Positions 11,226 to 22,652 of a stretch of DNA of 64,000 nucleotides are shown here, in pieces (positions within the stretch are counted from its first letter, which is position 1; each line of letters begins with the position of its first letter). A program made the position numbers and the translations under genes. The notes below the pieces were generated by a model. The model ran no database searches and was not told the DNA's origin. It worked only from the letters and a program-made list of their open reading frames with translations. Origin of the DNA: Erythroxylum novogranatense (Eukaryota > Streptophyta > Magnoliopsida > Malpighiales > Erythroxylaceae). The stretch is taken from NCBI GenBank assembly GCA_029891385.1, contig CM057234.1:27762350-27826349 (forward strand), given 5' to 3'.

Positions 11226-12840
11226 CTTGATCACCGTTATGCGCTTTCGGTCACAATCTCAGAATGAATCGGAAAAGAGTCACATGTGTATTGCATCGGA
11301 TGAATATTTGGCATTGTATTTGATTTGGATATATACATTTGTTTCTATGATCGTGATCGTGATCTGTATCTTAGTAATTGTCTTGTGATTGTATTAGTAT
11401 TGTGTTTTGTATAATTATTGAATGAGTACTTGTTACATGCTTATATGATGCATGAATTGGGAGAACCATCGATGATGGTTTCTCATTGAGTTCGCAAACT
11501 CATCCAAAATTGCAATTATTTTTCAGGCATAAGCATAGGCAGATAGCTCCTCGGACCTGTGAAACCTTTGTGGATTGGCGATAAAGCAATGGCTCAAAGG
11601 TCGGTCACCGGGCTTTCTTTTGGAGACTTATAGTTAGATCTGTTTCTTATACAAGATCAGATGATACTTAATGTGCGTTGTTTGGATCATGTAAACTAAA
11701 AATCTTGACATTGTACATTCTTGAGTTTTGAGTAAATGAAATGGAATCTAATTTGGTTTTAAAAAGTGGTCAATTTCTTATTACTGTCTTATGATTGTGA
11801 TGCCATGAGGAGTGTAGTGGTTGTTGTCGGTAGTGGTCTCTTATCGTAGGATATGTATCGGAATGACCTACGGGCGTTCCGGTGGATACCCTATGGTAAG
11901 GGGGCGCTACATAGAGAGTTTTCGTGGAACAAAACGGTTTACACCGTGAACAAAATGAGTCCGATTTCTCAGGATCTCGTGGCCTCAAGCGGACAGCCGG
12001 AAAAAGGCTATAGATCAACGTGCACGTGACTACAAAACGAGTTTCTCTCTTGCCCAATCACATCTAATCTATGCTCAAATTAGTCAATCGCAAAATTGTA
12101 TTCTTATGCTTCTTTCAGTTTATCAAATTCTCATATCTTCATACTTTTCAATTATTTCAAATAAGGCATATCCTATTTCATCATACATTTTCAAATATTC
12201 ACCACAATTTAACATTTATGCAATTTAAGCAAAAATCACACACACATAGGGCATTTGCCCATCACAAAACAACTATAAAAATATTACCCACCTAAATTGT
12301 TGAAAATCTAAGCTCAAGATTGCCCTTCCTCTCTCTCTTGAGTATGGTTTCCTTGATTCCCTCCAATTAAACTAGTTTCCATTCAATCCATACATTCAAA
12401 AAAAAGTTCATAAAATTCAAGAATCAAAGAAATGCTAAAATTGAATTTAAACCTAACCTACCCATGGCCCATCTAGGCTAGAAAAACCAAAACCCTAATT
12501 TAGAAATCCCAAAATCAATTGGTTTTCATCTTTCTCTTCTTTCTTCCTTCATTTTCAAAACAAACCCTAACCTCTATTTAATCCCCCTTTTGAATCTAAC
12601 ATAAGAAAGATGAAACCTACCTCCAATAAGTGGATTTCTCTTCTTCTTTTTCTTCTTCTTTCTTCTTCCTTTCAAATTTCCTACGATTCCTCTTCTTCTC
12701 TTCTTCTATTTTCACGTTTTCTTCCTCCTTTCCTTATTCCTACGACACTTCTCCTCTTCTTCTAATTTAGAAACATTTAAACCCTTTTCTTCCAATTATA
12801 CCCTTCACTTACAAGGACTTTCCCAATATGCCCTTATTTG

Positions 12841-12852
12841 TCTTATATATCT
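12841..12852 (-). promoter_or_regulatory. TATA-like box in the 5' LTR of element A
   Basis: The minus strand reads AGATATATAAGA, about 190 bp inside the upstream LTR end and about 230 bp before the donor-like site. Similar boxes sit at the same place in D, L, H and J. Confidence 0.55.
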
Positions 12853-13035
12853 CTACTCTTTCAACCCACCTAACATCACCTAATATAATTCTAACACTTC
12901 ATTCTAAATTCTCATTTCCATTCAATACCCCATTCATCCTTGCTAAATTTAAAGACTCAACTAAAAAATAATAATAAAATAATTAAAGCAAAATAAAGAA
13001 TAAATAAAAAATAAAAAAAAATTCGGGCCCCAACA

Positions 13036-13430
13036 ATTAAAATAACAAAAGGTGAAGCAAACAAACCCCCAAAATTAGAATCACCATTACACAAAAGGGT
13101 ATCTCACAATCCTTGTTTATAGAGGATTCTAAAGCAAGAAAAGAAAACTATAAGATTACCTAACTTGTGGCTCTCTCAACTAGCATATGATGTTTCTTCG
13201 TTTTATAAGTTGTTCCTCTAGCATCATCAAATACAAGCGAAGAAATACTATAAAAAATGAATTCATAATTGCAAAGATAGAAGTGTGAGAGATGAAGGAA
13301 TCTTGCAAAATACAAAGGGTTAATAGTGTGAGAGATGAATCGCATATGACTTACATATACTTTTCACAAATTCTCGAGAAGTGGTACAAAGTTGCGGAAA
13401 AATGTGTGTCAAATATATGTAGCAATGACT
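13036..13430. other. Unclassified flank between elements A and D
   Basis: About 400 bp of AT-rich sequence between the end of A's LTR and the CCCAT target duplication of D. It was continuous with 62911 before D inserted. I recognise no gene, RNA or transposon end in it. ATTAA after 13035 could be half of A's TSD, but its partner lies outside the window. Confidence 0.6.
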
Positions 13431-14201
13431 CCCATTGTTGGATCCCGTTACCGGAACCCAACTCTCTTGCTCACTTATGAAGCCTTGCTTATTTTGGATC
13501 ATGAAACGGGAGTGTGAACATAACCTTGGAGCGTTAATTTTTTTTTTCATTCTTAATCCATTTAGACATCATCAATTTATCTTCATGCTTATAACAATCC
13601 AAAATTCACTTACAATATCTTCCATGGTGTGCCCAAACAAAACAGTCACTATGCTTAACCTCATTTCTCCTATTTGTGCACAGAATTTGAAAGACTTAAC
13701 ATCTTCAATTCTTTTTGACTTCTTCGTAGAAATCATAGCTATATATCTCTTGTTCGTTTTAAAGCAAGAATCACTTCAATTGGAGCTTTATAGCTCAGGA
13801 TATCATCAAAATACTAAAACGTGCACAAACCCTAATCATGCTCTCTTAACCGATCTCTTACTTGCTCTAATACAAATTTCCTCAAATCATCTCCAAATGC
13901 TAAAACAAATTATAGAGAGGTAGTTACATGTCTTAGAAAACCATTGCCTCAAGAATCACCTCAATTGGAGGTCTGATGAGGGAGTTATGATCAAAGGAGT
14001 ATACCATGTTCATTCCCCAAAATCAATTTGAACATACTTTGGCGCGATTGCCATAACTTTTTCTAAAAATATCCAAATTCCTTCGTTCTTGTTCCATTGG
14101 AAAGATAACATCGAGATCTACAACTCGTATTAGGGGCTTCAAAACGAGATTCGGCTTCACAACTGGTCAAAAACGCAAATTACAAAAGTTAACCTGAGGT
14201 T

Positions 14202-14355
14202 GTCCGTTAAACGGACATGGACTGGCCAAACTGTCCATTTTCACCCGAGACAGTCCGTTAAACGCATGTCCGTTTAACGGACACACACTTCCCAAAGTGT
14301 CCAAAACCATCAGAGAAGGTCCGTTAAACGGACTTGTATGTCTGTTTAACGGACA
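14202..14355 (-). repeat. Palindromic cassette of LTR D (GTCCGTTAAACGGAC)
   Basis: GTCCGTTAAACGGAC or its GTCCGTTTAACGGAC form appears at 14202-14216, 14268-14282 and 14319-14333, with decayed copies at about 14253 and 14339. Each is an inverted repeat containing two CpG sites. The cassette lies between one R unit (about 14060-14160) and the motif/acceptor region near 15113-15153. Confidence 0.85.
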
Positions 14356-15112
14356 CATACGGGGAAATGTGTCCCAAACCTTCTTTCAAGCATCTCCAAT
14401 GCTTCAAACTTCATCCTAACACCATATATACCTATACACTTTATAATTTTCATTTCTTATCATGAAAAATCACTTCCTAGTAACTCAACCGTCAATCTTA
14501 TTTCATCAATTTCTCAAATCTTCTCTCAATTGCTTCATCAAAACTACACATTCATATCAATTCTCAATCCCTCTTTACCATAACATTTCAATTCCAAGCA
14601 AAGGCAACTCATATTCAAATCCCTTAATTCAATTGATTTACTTCTTCAATTCTACTTAATTTCAATCTAAGCTCATCCATGATGAGTCATATTTCGATTT
14701 CATTTCATTTTTACTCTTTACATTAACCCCAATTCATAAGATTTCTTACATTCAACAACGTTCATCATAACCATTCTTTTACATATATAACAATATGTCA
14801 TTCCTTAACTCAAAAGGATAACCTTATTCTTTTGCATCTAATTTCAACCCACATCATCATACACAAAACATAATTCATATTCATATACCAATCCATATTG
14901 CATTAACATCATGCATCAAGAGTTTTTACAATTTCATTGGCATTTCCAAGCCAATTTACAACATCTATATCAATATCCAAATTACATAACATACACATTC
15001 CAATAATTCTTAACCTACAACTAAAACCTTATTTACATTCATTTTTTCAAACACAACCAAAACATGCAATTGGTGCCTTGATCCACTTCCACTTGATTTC
15101 TTGCTAAAAAAC

Positions 15113-16251
15113 CTGGAGATGGGGGAAAAGAGTGGGGTGAGCTTGGAAGCTCAGCAAGTAATATGCTTATAACTAAAATAACAAGCAAAAACTGTTCAAA
15201 AGTTCTTTATCATGAAAACTTCCTTTTTGAGTAATAAAACACATATTTCTTTCAAGATTCTTGTCATATGCTTAAAATTACCATTCGTGCATTTTTTGTG
15301 TGTGCATAAAACCATGAATGTAGTAAACTTGTCACAATTCAATCACATAACACATAACATCTAACACATCATAATGGTTTGGCAAGTCCACAATTCATGA
15401 CGAACTACACAATTCCATAGAATGACCTTGTGTAGTCGTAAATTCTTGAGGAGTCCTAAAAGGAACTCCTTGCCACTTGCGGGCAGGCGGGAGAAGCCTA
15501 TTCATGGTCAGCGTGCACGCGACAGTTCTTGGGTGGACTATACCTAACCCACATAACATGTAATCATGCTCTTGAAAAATGATTGCCCCAAATGACAAAA
15601 CTCTTGGAATTCTTGTTTTTCATAAATCATGCAAATTTTCATGAATCCTTTCATGAGCATGTAACATTCCATATGCAAATTCATCATCATTTTTCAATTC
15701 ATCTAAACACAAGCATCCATCATTTCATCATTTGTTCAACCAAATTCACATAGAGGTTCTCAAGCATTCAAACAATAAATGCATCAATTGTAAGAATTTC
15801 TCAAAGCATTTAAAAATAATGAATTTGAAATCATTTATCTTCTTGATTTTGAAAATATATCAATGGCCCATTATTCAACTATAAACATAAAACCCACCTT
15901 AAAAATCCTTGCTTGTTCTTGGAAATCCAAAATCAATGGCTTCCTTCTTCTTGCCCTTGGAAAGGTCTTTAATAGCCTTAACACAAACAAAATTCCATAA
16001 ATTTCCATTAGATTTGGAAAGCCCCCAAATTTCCCTACTTATCACATAAATTCCATAAACCCTAATCAAGCTCTAATCTAACCCATCCATGGTTCATGTG
16101 GGTTAGAAAACTTCAAATCTAGCTTAGAAACCCAAAACTCCAAAGGATTTCACCATCTTCTTCTTCCTTTTAACTTTCTCTTTCTAGAACTTCTCCATGA
16201 ACAAACCCTAACCAGTTCTCAACAAAGAAGATGAAAAGTGGGAGAACTTAC
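15113..16251 (-). other. Candidate LTR intron of element D
   Basis: Minus strand: AAG|GTAAGTTCTCCC donor starting at 16251 and CTCTTTTCCCCCATCTCCAG|GTTTTTT acceptor ending at 15113, about 1.14 kb. The inverted repeat TGAGCTTGGAAGCTCA at 15138-15153 sits just before the polypyrimidine tract, with CTCACCCC as a possible branch region. The donor is also present in the right LTR (39410-39415). There, L inserted in the tract between the motif and the acceptor. Confidence 0.6.
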
Positions 16252-16426
16252 CTTAGAAAGCTTTATTCCTCTCCTTGTTCCTCGAAATTCCTTCCCTTTC
16301 TCTTGGATTTCCTTTTCTTCTTCTCTTCTTTCTCTCCCTCTTCGTTTTCTTCTTCTCCTCCACGACATCTCTCCCTCTCTTCTCTATTTTCTCTTCTTTT
16401 TTCTTCTAATTTTCGTGACTCTCATT

Positions 16427-16435
16427 CCTTATATA
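16427..16435 (-). promoter_or_regulatory. TATA box of LTR D
   Basis: The minus strand reads TATATAAGG, about 185 bp before the donor. In the right (5', promoter-bearing) LTR the same box is split by element B, whose target duplication TTATA is part of it. Confidence 0.65.
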
Positions 16436-17191
16436 CCAAGCCCACATGTCTTTTGCCCATAATGCCCTTAATGAATGGCCTTGCAACACAAATGACTTAA
16501 GTTGTCTTCCCATTTTGCCCTCAATGCTATTTACCACCTTAATACACTTAATTCATGCCATATGATCTTAGTCAAATTAACATGTTAATGAAATCCCATT
16601 AACATGCTAATTAATTTGATAAAATACTTTAGTAAGACATTAAAATTCATTTAATTCATACTTAATTTTCTCCAAAGATCAAGACATTTTCTAATCATGA
16701 AATTGAAGGAATTTGACAAAACTTCCTTCTAGACAATTGTTCATCATTGTCTTAATTTCATAAAGACACCCAAAATTATTCAATTTAGTTTCAAATCCTA
16801 AGAGTTATTCACCAACATTTCATACTGTTCTTATATTAAAACATTTTCCTGCACATGATTTCCATCCTAAAATTGACCTTCTTAACAATCAAATTAGAAC
16901 TCAATGTCTTCATACAACTGGTAGCCTTATGTCTCTAATTTAATCCAAATCAAGAATAATCTCATTTGGATAACTAGAGATCAACTTATGGCTGAAACAC
17001 CACAACATGCTCAATGAACTTACATTTTCTAGCTTTTCACTTCTAATATTTCTCATGCAATCCACCTTGTATCTAAACCATCTTTTCCATTTCTCGTCAA
17101 TTTCGTAAATTCCTAATTTCTTTACTCATGAATAATCATCAAAAATTCTCATTTAATAGCCTTAGCTTACTAAAAGATTCGGGGTCCAACA

Positions 17192-17260
17192 TTTCTTCCC
17201 CTCTTAAAAGAATTTCGTCCTCGAAATTTATCTTACTGATAAACATGTACTCATAGGAGT
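17192..17260 (-). pseudogene. PPT and pol C-terminal relic of element D
   Basis: The minus strand reads CTTTTAAGAGGGGAAGAAA at 17192-17210, directly against the LTR: a purine tract suited to priming plus-strand synthesis. The codons overlapping it spell NFEDEILLRGEE, close to NFEEEILLGEES at the end of pol in B. So D keeps the last few residues of a chromovirus pol, while the rest is gone. Confidence 0.75.
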
Positions 17261-17918
17261 ATAAACATGTAGCTCTAAGAGCATCACAGAGGCAACTTGT
17301 CTTACGCTTGAAAATTCTCATTTGGGTAGTGCTAAGAGACTGTGTGCTAACACAACTCTCATGCCTATTCTTATTAAAATTCATGCCCTTGACTTTGATC
17401 CTTCTAATTTATTCATCTTTCTTAATTCACTTGATGCTTATCATTCATGCATTTCACTTGTCCAATACATCTCCAATTCTAGCTTTTTAATGACGTGTAA
17501 GCCTTACTCATCATAATACAAAAGCAATGACTTTTTCTATCTTCTAATTCCTCATACAGTGTAAGTTCGACTAGAACTTTACTTGGATCTTATGGTCCTA
17601 TGAACATCAAATTATAAGCCTTAAGCATATTCTTGATAGTTAAGACCATCAATTTAACTATTCACTTGCTTGCTTTGACATTCTTAGTTTCAAAAAAATC
17701 TTTCATTGTATTCTTGCTGGGATGCATAGCCTATGTCACCAGTTGCACTTTGCAATTTCACATACTTTTTATTTCATTCACCATGTATCATTCTTCCTAT
17801 TCAACTCAAAGTTCAAATCTGTATTCAATCCATCCATAAACTTCACAATTCAAGTCATTTATGGAAAATTGTCCAACCATTTTAGATTTTTCAGAAATCA
17901 TTTGGAAACAAGACCATC

Positions 17919-18830
17919 TGTTGGATCCCGTTATCGAACCCAACTTCTTACACCGAACACTCATAACCCCACCGCTAAACTAAAATGATCACTCTTGACA
18001 CGAATCCGAAACGGAACGAAAAACAATGAATCAGATCATATAGCGAAGCAAACACATGAGTCGGAAAAGAAATCGAATAAACGGTCGAAATCAAATTATT
18101 GAACAACAGAAATACGAAACACATACGGATCGAATTCAATTTGGGAATCAAAACATACAAATGAAGTCAAATCGAATAGCATTATAAGTGTCCGACATCT
18201 AGGAATAATTATCTTAAGGAAGCGTTGCGTTGGATACGTTAGACTTGACCTATCCGAAATGGTATAAACTTTTTTTCATCATTTCATTTCTTTCATGACG
18301 TAAACCATCTTATTCGAAAACAAACAAGTAATTTCTACTTTTGGAAATTACTTTATCATACTTGGAAACTTATCCTTAACTCATACTAATCTCAAATTAC
18401 TTGAGTCTTCTTATTCATCATATTCTAATTCTTTACCATAACAATCTCATACTCATGCCAATAAATCCATAAATTCATACACAATTTCACTTATTCATAT
18501 ACTACCATATAAAATCCGGCAGCATAACGATTTCACTTTCAATAACCCAAACCTGCAAATAACTTGAATACACTTCTATATATTCCAGACAGTTTCACAT
18601 ACCTCAAATCCACCGGACCCTCCGTCCGAGATCTCAGCAGAAACGCAAACCTAAATTCTAAACCACTTCGAGTCATTTTTCATATCCAATACATATTCAT
18701 CACATACAAACTCATATGCAATTTCCATTAACTCATATACAAATTTATGCTTCTATCAAACTCAACCAATCGAATTTATAAATCTTCACAATCTTTTCCT
18801 CGTCAATTTGGGATATACTAAACCCCCAAT
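17919..18830 (-). repeat. Fragment of an E-like LTR inside element D
   Basis: Starts TGTTGGATCCCGTTATCG and shows blocks in the same order as the LTR of element E: the GGCAGCATAACG block near 18518, ACCCAAACCTGCAA near 18547, CCGTCCG near 18621, AACGCAAACCTAAAT near 18643. The similarity fades near 18830, without a closing CCAACA. No clear target duplication. It is either a truncated insertion or an internal remnant of a parent element. Confidence 0.5.
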
Positions 18831-20505
18831 TCCATGTTTCTTTTTGCATTAGTTCTGATAACCTCAATACTGAATTTCTACTTAAGGTATCTGATATAAC
18901 ACTTAGCTTCACTTGGAATTTCTCACTTGTACAATCATAGGCTTTCAGTATTTACATCAATCTCCTGAGTCTCATATTTAATTCTCCGAATTCACTAATT
19001 GCCTTGAACTTATATGATCTGTACTTGCATATGCATACCTAAAATGTTCCTGTACATACATTGTCTCCAACTTTCAACACCATCATTAATGCAGCTGTTC
19101 TAAATCATGTATCAAAATCAACTTATAGATCTTTAGCTATCTCCATACATGTAAAATCAATGCATTATGCTACCTTTAATTTAGCCAAAACTCTTAGTGC
19201 TAGAGTAGAATTTCCAAATCCATATGATAAAATCTGTATCAGCACAGTTCTTTCAAAAGTCTCTTTACTTACATTGCTCATACGTGTTAAACATTCTTCT
19301 TCATGCATTCATCCATACATCATCAAATCTTGGATCATATTAGTCTCCAATACCATAATGCTATCGGGCATTGGTAACCCAAACAATTATTATCAAATTT
19401 CATCTACCTCATGATTAGCCCTCGTGATCCCTTAATTAACTGATTCCTCAATGAGGTACATTGTCTCACTCTCTTTTCAATTTCCCTATTAACTTCCTTG
19501 CTCGACTGATTTTCTCTTTTCCTTGCATCAACTTCTTGTGATTTTAATATATTAAATCAAATCAGATTTGTATCTCCTAACATACTTTCACATAATATAT
19601 ATAATGAACTTATATATATACTCCTCGTAATAGCAATCCATGTCTCCTCAATTCATAATTTCACTCATGTGAACCTTTACATCAACAAAAATACAATCTT
19701 GTTCAATAACATGATCTACCTCTTAACTTGAATCCCTGTTAGGGAGGGCACTCCCTTTTAAATCATTAATATTCCTTTCCGATCACTTCTTTCATTGATC
19801 ACCCTTAACAAAAACTATCTGATCTGTTTATTCTAACTTAATCAAATTCTTCTTGCAAAGAGGGTTTCTTGTTACCATCATCTATACTATTCGTGCAATC
19901 TTGATCAATCACCTATTATCATCACATTTTCGACTATTCTTAATTTCTTAGGAGGACCAATTTCTATTTCGCATACTTGCTACTTTGGTCCCCATTAATC
20001 CTAGACAATATTCTTCTCTTGATCTTCGAATTTATTCTTTATTGTAACATTTTAACAAATCTCTATCTATCCACACATATAGCACCTATGTGCTTAATAC
20101 ACTCACTTACATATGATGGATCATCATATAGATACTCACAATAACAAACGATTTAACCTTCTTAGACCTGTACAAATATAACTATCATTCATCTCATCTT
20201 CCCATTATCCTCCACATAACATCTTGCATAAATATATTCGCCATTAATTCAAAATTTAGTCTTATACATGAAAAATCATTACACAAGTCACATATCACAT
20301 ATCAAACAAGTAGCAATCGTGCAATGCATTCAAGGCAAAACTTATGCAACAATTATGATGCAATTTAAATCATGAAATTTTCTTGTTTTAAAGAAAAAAA
20401 ATTGGCTTATTATAAGTATGTACCCACTAGGTTCCGATTGCATCCTCTTAAGACCATAAGAATGTCTGTTTTTAATACGTTCCCCTTGTTCACTTTTGTA
20501 AGTGC

Positions 20506-20586
20506 AAGTCGACTTGTACATGAGGTAAGTCGACTTACACGTATTCAGTACCGATAAGTCAACTTGTATATGGGGTAAGTCGATTT
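20506..20586. repeat. AAGTCGACTT palindromes at the 5' LTR start of F
   Basis: Perfect copies at 20506-20515 and 20527-20536, decayed ones at 20556-20565 (AAGTCAACTT) and 20577-20586 (AAGTCGATTT). The matching cluster in the 3' LTR (27977-28056) has all four perfect, so the two changes here are CpG transitions. Confidence 0.85.
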
Positions 20587-22218
20587 ATGCAAGGACGGTA
20601 CTGTTTATATTGTGCCCTAAAGGCAATCCCCTTTAGCGCGTTTTGTTCAAAGTCGTGTGCAGACTTTATGAATAAATAAAGAAAGGCATATTTCATTAAT
20701 TTGATGTTCATGAACATTGTTTATGAATTGATATGGATCTTTAATCGAATTAATGAAGTCCATGATATATGACATAGCATGAAGGAAATTATGATGCGAT
20801 CATACCACTGAGATTCCTATCATGTGCAATTATGTCAATATCTAAATTATCCCTAGTCATAGGATTAACGAGACTGGACATCGTTAATCCGGATAGACTA
20901 GCACATGTCATATTCCTTGATTGGATCAGCGGTGGATCTCGAAACCGTAAATATTGAGATATTTAGATTTGACATGTGGATGCTTACTAAGGTAGTAAGT
21001 ACATTGGATGACTGTCATGAGATCATCACATGGATATTCTATTTAATTGTCGCGATAATCTCATCATAGCAATGGTGCAAGTATCCTTAGACTTGAGGTA
21101 CTCAAGGATATCTTGAATCTTGATTACGTGCTTTGACTCTATTCCTTGTTGCCTTCGAGAGGTCGCTCATAGGGTGGTGCTTGGGTACAGCTTGAGGTAT
21201 TCGAATGTAATTGAGTAGCCAATAGAGAATTTACCACTTCTGAAATAGCAGAAGAGATACCCTGGCCTCTTGTCAGGATCATTACTTGAAGTTTTCGGCC
21301 GAAGCATAACTATGTCATGAAGAGTGTCTTCATGGACATATAAAGTAATGAGTCCTGGACAGGAACTAATATCACTTGGGCTAGACTCAGTCTAGTGAGA
21401 GTTGACACTTTGTCCATACTCAGAACCAAGTGGGGTATAGGATGGTGAAAGGACGAATTGCACGGTAATTGTCTATGGAAGGGTTCGTGATCTGGTTCGT
21501 GATGAACTCATCAAACCGATTAATTTCCGGTCAATTAGGGTTCATGATGTGTTGCTAGACGCCGCTCATGACTTGCTCAGATTAATTGTTAATCTAAGTG
21601 GCCAACATAACCGGGAACCTAAAGGGTCACACGCATAAGAGTGTTTCAAAGAATCTGTAAAATAGTATTGGACAGAGTTCCAATTAATGGAGAGCATTAG
21701 GATTAAATGGATCCTAATGGGATTGGGATATGTCCCGATGAGATCGCGACATCGATATTACTAAGAAAGGTTTAGGAGTTGTTTTGAAGACGGGGGCTAG
21801 AGGTTTTAGGACCGAATAGTTGGGTTGGACCTTAGCAATTATATATTAATTGATTAATTAAATAAATAAATAATTAATTAATATATAAATTTATTAGTAT
21901 GTGTCGTTGGAAAATGAGAGAGGAGAGGAGATAAGCCTTTGACAAGTCAAACTTCATTAGTTTATTAACTTAAATCATGAAAGGTTATAAGGCTTTCCAC
22001 TTGGCAACCATCTGATGGTTCCTTGGTTGAGTCATTTAATAGTTAAAGACTTAATGAATAAGGAACTAGAGAAAAAAGGTCGTCGGTTTTGAAAATGGGA
22101 AGAAGAATAGCTTAAATGAAAAGTTATTAGAAATGGTTTCATGTCTTCTTCCTATTAAGCACTGTCGACTCTTCTCTTCTCCATGTAAGCCTCTTATGGA
22201 CTCTTTAATAGTTAAAGA

Positions 22219-22226
22219 TATAAATA
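22219..22226 (+). promoter_or_regulatory. TATA box of element F
   Basis: TATAAATA about 410 bp before the end of the 5' LTR. The same box lies at 29693-29700 in the 3' LTR. Confidence 0.6.
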
Positions 22227-22639
22227 AGGAGATGGCTTAGTGGATAGATGATGGCCGATGATGGTTCGTGGGTTTGAGAAAGGAAGAGCAAATCTTAAGT
22301 GTTAAGGTACTTTGAAAGGGTTTTAAAGTGTTCCTTTTCAACACCAACGATTTCTCTCTTCTCCAAGCTAAGTTCCAACGTCAATCTTAAGCTCTCCAAG
22401 GACAAAGGTAAGCTCTAGCAGGCTTTAATTTGTTCTAGCTATTCCCGGGTCAAAAGGGTTTGTCCCGGTTAGGTTTTCTGATCTCTGCGTGGATACCTTT
22501 AGAGACAGTCTCTATTGGCTGTTTAGGTTTGAGTTTGCATACAGACACATGGATCCTGGCTTTGGGAAGGTCCTGGTAACAAAAATTTTTGTTTTCCGCA
22601 CCTGGTACATGTGATGTACCTCCCGGGATTTTCCTACAG

Positions 22640-22652
22640 TGGTATCAGAGCC
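22640..22652 (+). promoter_or_regulatory. Primer-binding site of element F
   Basis: TGGTATCAGAGCC, one base after the LTR end: a full match to the usual tRNA-iMet PBS. The TGGTATCAGAGC core is shared with elements B and E of the other superfamily. Confidence 0.92.

Larger units (their letters stand above)
7158..11911 (+). mobile_element. Solo LTR K (gypsy), 4.75 kb, TSD TAGAG
   Basis: Starts TGTAACATCCCC and ends GGGGGCGCTACA. It is flanked by TAGAG at 7153-7157 and 11912-11916, and splits the LTR of element A. No PBS, PPT or coding frame is visible, so I call it a solo LTR. It shares ends and internal motifs with H and J but is 2 kb longer because of a repeat-rich region (about 8300-9480) and a partial duplication near the 3' end (10668-11530). 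Plus orientation follows from the GGTAAGTT donor at 7961 and the order of motifs. Confidence 0.8.
6905..12620 (-). other. Candidate LTR intron of element A (donor 12620, acceptor 6905; K inside)
   Basis: Minus strand: donor GAG|GTAGGT with the intron starting at 12620, and acceptor TTTCCCTCCTCAG|GTGC ending at 6905. Without K the intron would be about 950 bp. It matches the position of the donor and acceptor in B, D, E and L, and lies about 230 bp downstream of a TATA-like box. The inverted repeat that precedes the acceptor in other families has decayed here. Confidence 0.5.
1..13035 (-). mobile_element. Element A: degraded Tekay/Del-type Ty3-gypsy chromovirus
   Basis: Minus-strand LTR retrotransposon with the order gag-protease-RT-RNase H-integrase reading from high to low coordinates. 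Its 5' LTR (5218-13035) is split by solo LTR K. The 3' LTR is cut by the window edge and by an internal deletion, so the left target duplication cannot be seen. The coding sequence resembles element B at 51.7-56.4 kb but has many stops, an inverted duplication in gag and a lost 3' end. The order RT-RNase H-integrase places it in Ty3-gypsy, and similarity to B, which keeps a chromodomain, places it in the Tekay/Del chromoviruses. No part can be functional. Confidence 0.9.
5218..13035 (-). repeat. Element A 5' LTR, interrupted by solo LTR K
   Basis: Begins (plus view) TGTTGGACCCCG and ends CGGGCCCCAACA. Without K and its TSD the LTR is about 3.06 kb. The end nearest the PBS folds into a hairpin (GTTGGAC...GTCCAAC, 5219-5244). 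Sequence on both sides of K is continuous with the LTR of element B (for example the TTCGTGGAACAAAACGG block after 11916). It holds three units of the R repeat, a perfect hairpin at 5846-5861, a TATA-like box and splice-like signals. Confidence 0.88.
13436..17191 (-). repeat. Element D 3' LTR
   Basis: 3756 bp, matching the right LTR piecewise: 13436-13745 with 30423-30735, 14185-15120 with 33640-34590, 15120-16440 with 38289-39597, and 16431-17191 with 62143-62905. The terminal hairpin GTTGGATCC...GGAACCCAAC lies at 13437-13462. This LTR is uninterrupted and serves as the reference for reading the nested right copy. Confidence 0.9.
17192..20491 (-). other. Element D internal region (left part), no intact gene
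   Basis: Begins with the PPT. About 17192-17918 and 18830-20491 contain short chance frames only. I see no RT, integrase, protease or gag motif on either strand. 17919-18830 is a foreign LTR fragment, listed separately. Copia element F interrupts the region at 20497; it resumes at 30119. Confidence 0.65.
20497..22638 (+). repeat. Element F 5' LTR
   Basis: 2142 bp, ending CGGGATTTTCCTACA just before the PBS. It contains a palindrome cluster at its start, a TATAAATA box at 22219-22226, and a TTGATTAATTAAATAAATAA AT-rich patch near 21850. It pairs with 27968-30113. Confidence 0.92.

Noticed and set aside
7158..11911. K as a complete element with its own internal region
   Set aside because: I found no PBS, PPT or coding motif, and no pair of full LTRs. 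The two motif copies near its 3' end are explained by a local inverted duplication.
13436..17191. Left D LTR as an independent solo LTR
   Set aside because: Only its left side has the CCCAT duplication. The partner CCCAT is at 62906, and a PPT follows it directly.
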